DNA from: Akkermansiaceae bacterium
GTDB lineage: Bacteria > Verrucomicrobiota > Verrucomicrobiia > Verrucomicrobiales > Akkermansiaceae
Assembly (NCBI GenBank): GCA_028822935.1
Contig: JAPKCM010000025.1
Location: forward strand, 1 to 62,379
Direction: 5' to 3'
Length of the DNA: 62,379 nt
Positions within the stretch are counted from its first letter, which is position 1. Every line of letters starts with the position of its first letter. The translations under genes were made by a program, and so were the position numbers. The notes under the pieces were generated by a model. It was not told the DNA's origin, did not search any database, and worked only from the letters and a program-made list of their open reading frames with translations. Below, in pieces: positions 61,465-62,379 of this stretch.

Positions 61465-62319
61465 ATGGACGAAGGACTCATTCTAAAACTCTCCTGCCCC
61501 GACAAACCGGGACTGGTTGCGCAAATTGCGTGCTATGCTTCCGAGTTTGAAGCAAATCTGGTGGAATTGAACCAATTTACGGATCGTGAACGCGGGAGAT
61601 TCTTTGCCCGTCTGGAGATCGATACTTCCAAACTTCAGGTTTCTGTTGATGATTTTGTTGCGGGATTTGACGTTCTTGGAAAATCAGTGGAGGCAGATTG
61701 GCACTTTCGCCGTCTTCCCTACAAGATGCGCACGGCGGTCCTCGTGACTCGCACCGATCATTGCCTGAACGAGATTCTCTGGCGCACCAAGCTGGGGGAA
61801 ATGCCGATCGAGATTACTTCCATCATTGGAAACCGAGGGGACTGCCAGGAAATGGCTGACAATGCAGGGATTCCATTTCATCACATCGAGATGAAGAAGG
61901 ACAAGGAAACAGGCTTTCGGGAGATCGAGAGTTTGCTGGAAGCTCAGGATGTTCAGCTCGTTGTTTTGGCCCGTTTCATGCAGATCATGCCGGACTGGCT
62001 TTGCCAGAAATATGAGGGACGGATGATCAATATTCACCATAGCTTTCTCCCAGCCTTCATTGGCGCGAACCCATACCGTCAGGCCTATGAGCGTGGGGTG
62101 AAGCTGATTGGGGCGACCTGCCACTACGTCACTTCGGAGCTCGATGCCGGGCCGATTATCGACCAAGAGGTCGAACCGGTGATGCATCACCACTCGGTAA
62201 ATGATCTTGTCCGCCTCGGTCGGGATTGTGAGCGCTCGGCCTTGGCAAAGGGAATCCGCTATCACGTGCACGACCGCACGATCATCGATGAGCAACGGGC
62301 CATCGTCTTTCCCGACTGA
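61465..62319 (+). CDS. purU: formyltetrahydrofolate deformylase
   Basis: Hydrolyses 10-formyl-THF to formate and THF, supplying formate for purine synthesis. 284 aa. N-terminal ACT domain (LSCPDKPGLVAQIACYASEF), then the formyltransferase-like domain with INIHHSFLPAFIGANPY (catalytic His) and ATCHYVTSELDAGPIIDQEV (catalytic Asp). It follows lysR by 33 bp. Confidence 0.95.
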   Translation: MDEGLILKLSCPDKPGLVAQIACYASEFEANLVELNQFTDRERGRFFARLEIDTSKLQVSVDDFVAGFDVLGKSVEADWHFRRLPYKMRTAVLVTRTDHCLNEILWRTKLGEMPIEITSIIGNRGDCQEMADNAGIPFHHIEMKKDKETGFREIESLLEAQDVQLVVLARFMQIMPDWLCQKYEGRMINIHHSFLPAFIGANPYRQAYERGVKLIGATCHYVTSELDAGPIIDQEVEPVMHHHSVNDLVRLGRDCERSALAKGIRYHVHDRTIIDEQRAIVFPD

Positions 62320-62326
62320 CTGACTG

Positions 62327-62379
62327 CTAGGAATTTTCTTTTTGGGTGGACTGCTGGAAGGCGTCGTCTAAGGGATCGG
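62327..62379 (-). CDS. possible 3' end of a minus-strand gene
   Basis: The minus strand reads DPLDDAFQQSTQKENS then TAG at 62329-62327. The composition is that of a charged protein tail, but only 16 codons are visible and nothing identifies the product. Confidence 0.3.
   Translation of the reverse strand, partial: DPLDDAFQQSTQKENS

Noticed and set aside
1-62379. CRISPR array, prophage or toxin-antitoxin module
   Set aside because: No regularly spaced repeats with unique spacers, no phage structural genes and no recognisable toxin-antitoxin pair were seen.

Overview
The window is about 62 kb of chromosome that looks like the phylum Verrucomicrobiota, most likely the order Verrucomicrobiales. 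The grounds are gene content: a PSD1/DUF1553 remnant, a membrane-anchored squalene-cyclase-fold protein, a PQQ beta-propeller, a DUF2339 membrane protein, a SufT and a YfbK-like protein beside an ECF sigma factor. This is inference from family knowledge; no 16S gene is present. Many starts, including those of ribosomal protein, secY and valS genes, have no recognisable Shine-Dalgarno sequence.

Layout. 1-4.7 kb: end of the spc ribosomal operon (rpsE-rplO-small lipoprotein-secY-adk-map). The end of map runs into an IS4-family remnant. 5.3-9.4 kb: exported VWA protein, OmpR-type regulator, histidine kinase and a DUF3820 protein. 9.3-10.9 kb: a decayed PLP-dependent decarboxylase. 10.9-14.8 kb: rseP, a PIN/TRAM membrane protein and xseA. 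14.8-23.5 kb: sufT, PQQ propeller, BASS transporter, PSD1 pseudogene, pyk, a pseudopilin-like protein and uvrB, with two copies of a ~75-bp terminator-containing repeat. 23.6-29.7 kb: deoC, an aldehyde dehydrogenase, a catalytically incomplete ALDH paralogue, a propeller protein, a metallo-beta-lactamase-fold hydrolase and a beta-hydroxyacid dehydrogenase. 30.3-32.1 kb: tRNA-Ala(GGC), rsfS, cinA. 32.2-36.5 kb: cyclase-fold membrane protein, recF, hslO and an orphan DNA methyltransferase. 36.5-43 kb: a TetR-controlled RND efflux operon. 43-48.8 kb: LysM protein, ECF sigma factor with a YfbK-like partner, a GT51 glycosyltransferase with a dead transpeptidase domain, a membrane protein and an IscA-type carrier. 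48.9-53.3 kb: an FGGY kinase homologue lacking its catalytic residues, a DUF374 acyltransferase, folD, a putative metallopeptidase and an IscU/NifU scaffold. 53.4-62.4 kb: valS, a repeat-bearing membrane protein, dtd, DUF2339 protein, a LysR regulator and purU.

How it works together. Most genes are housekeeping (translation, export, DNA repair, one-carbon metabolism, Fe-S assembly). Three units look regulated: the TetR/RND pump with a candidate operator, the LysR gene with three evenly spaced half-sites, and the sigma/YfbK-like pair. DeoC cleaves deoxyribose-5-phosphate to acetaldehyde, which the adjacent ALDH could oxidise. A recurring theme is pseudoenzymes: the second ALDH, the transpeptidase half of the GT51 protein and the FGGY kinase have all lost catalytic residues while keeping intact reading frames. 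Three other genes are plainly broken (IS4 transposase, PLP decarboxylase, PSD1 protein). I see no CRISPR array, prophage or recognisable defence island, and I do not claim a wholly new system. The best candidates for follow-up are the sigma/YfbK-like pair, the pseudokinase, the CxxCH-bearing sensor kinase and the Gly/Arg-rich S5 extension.
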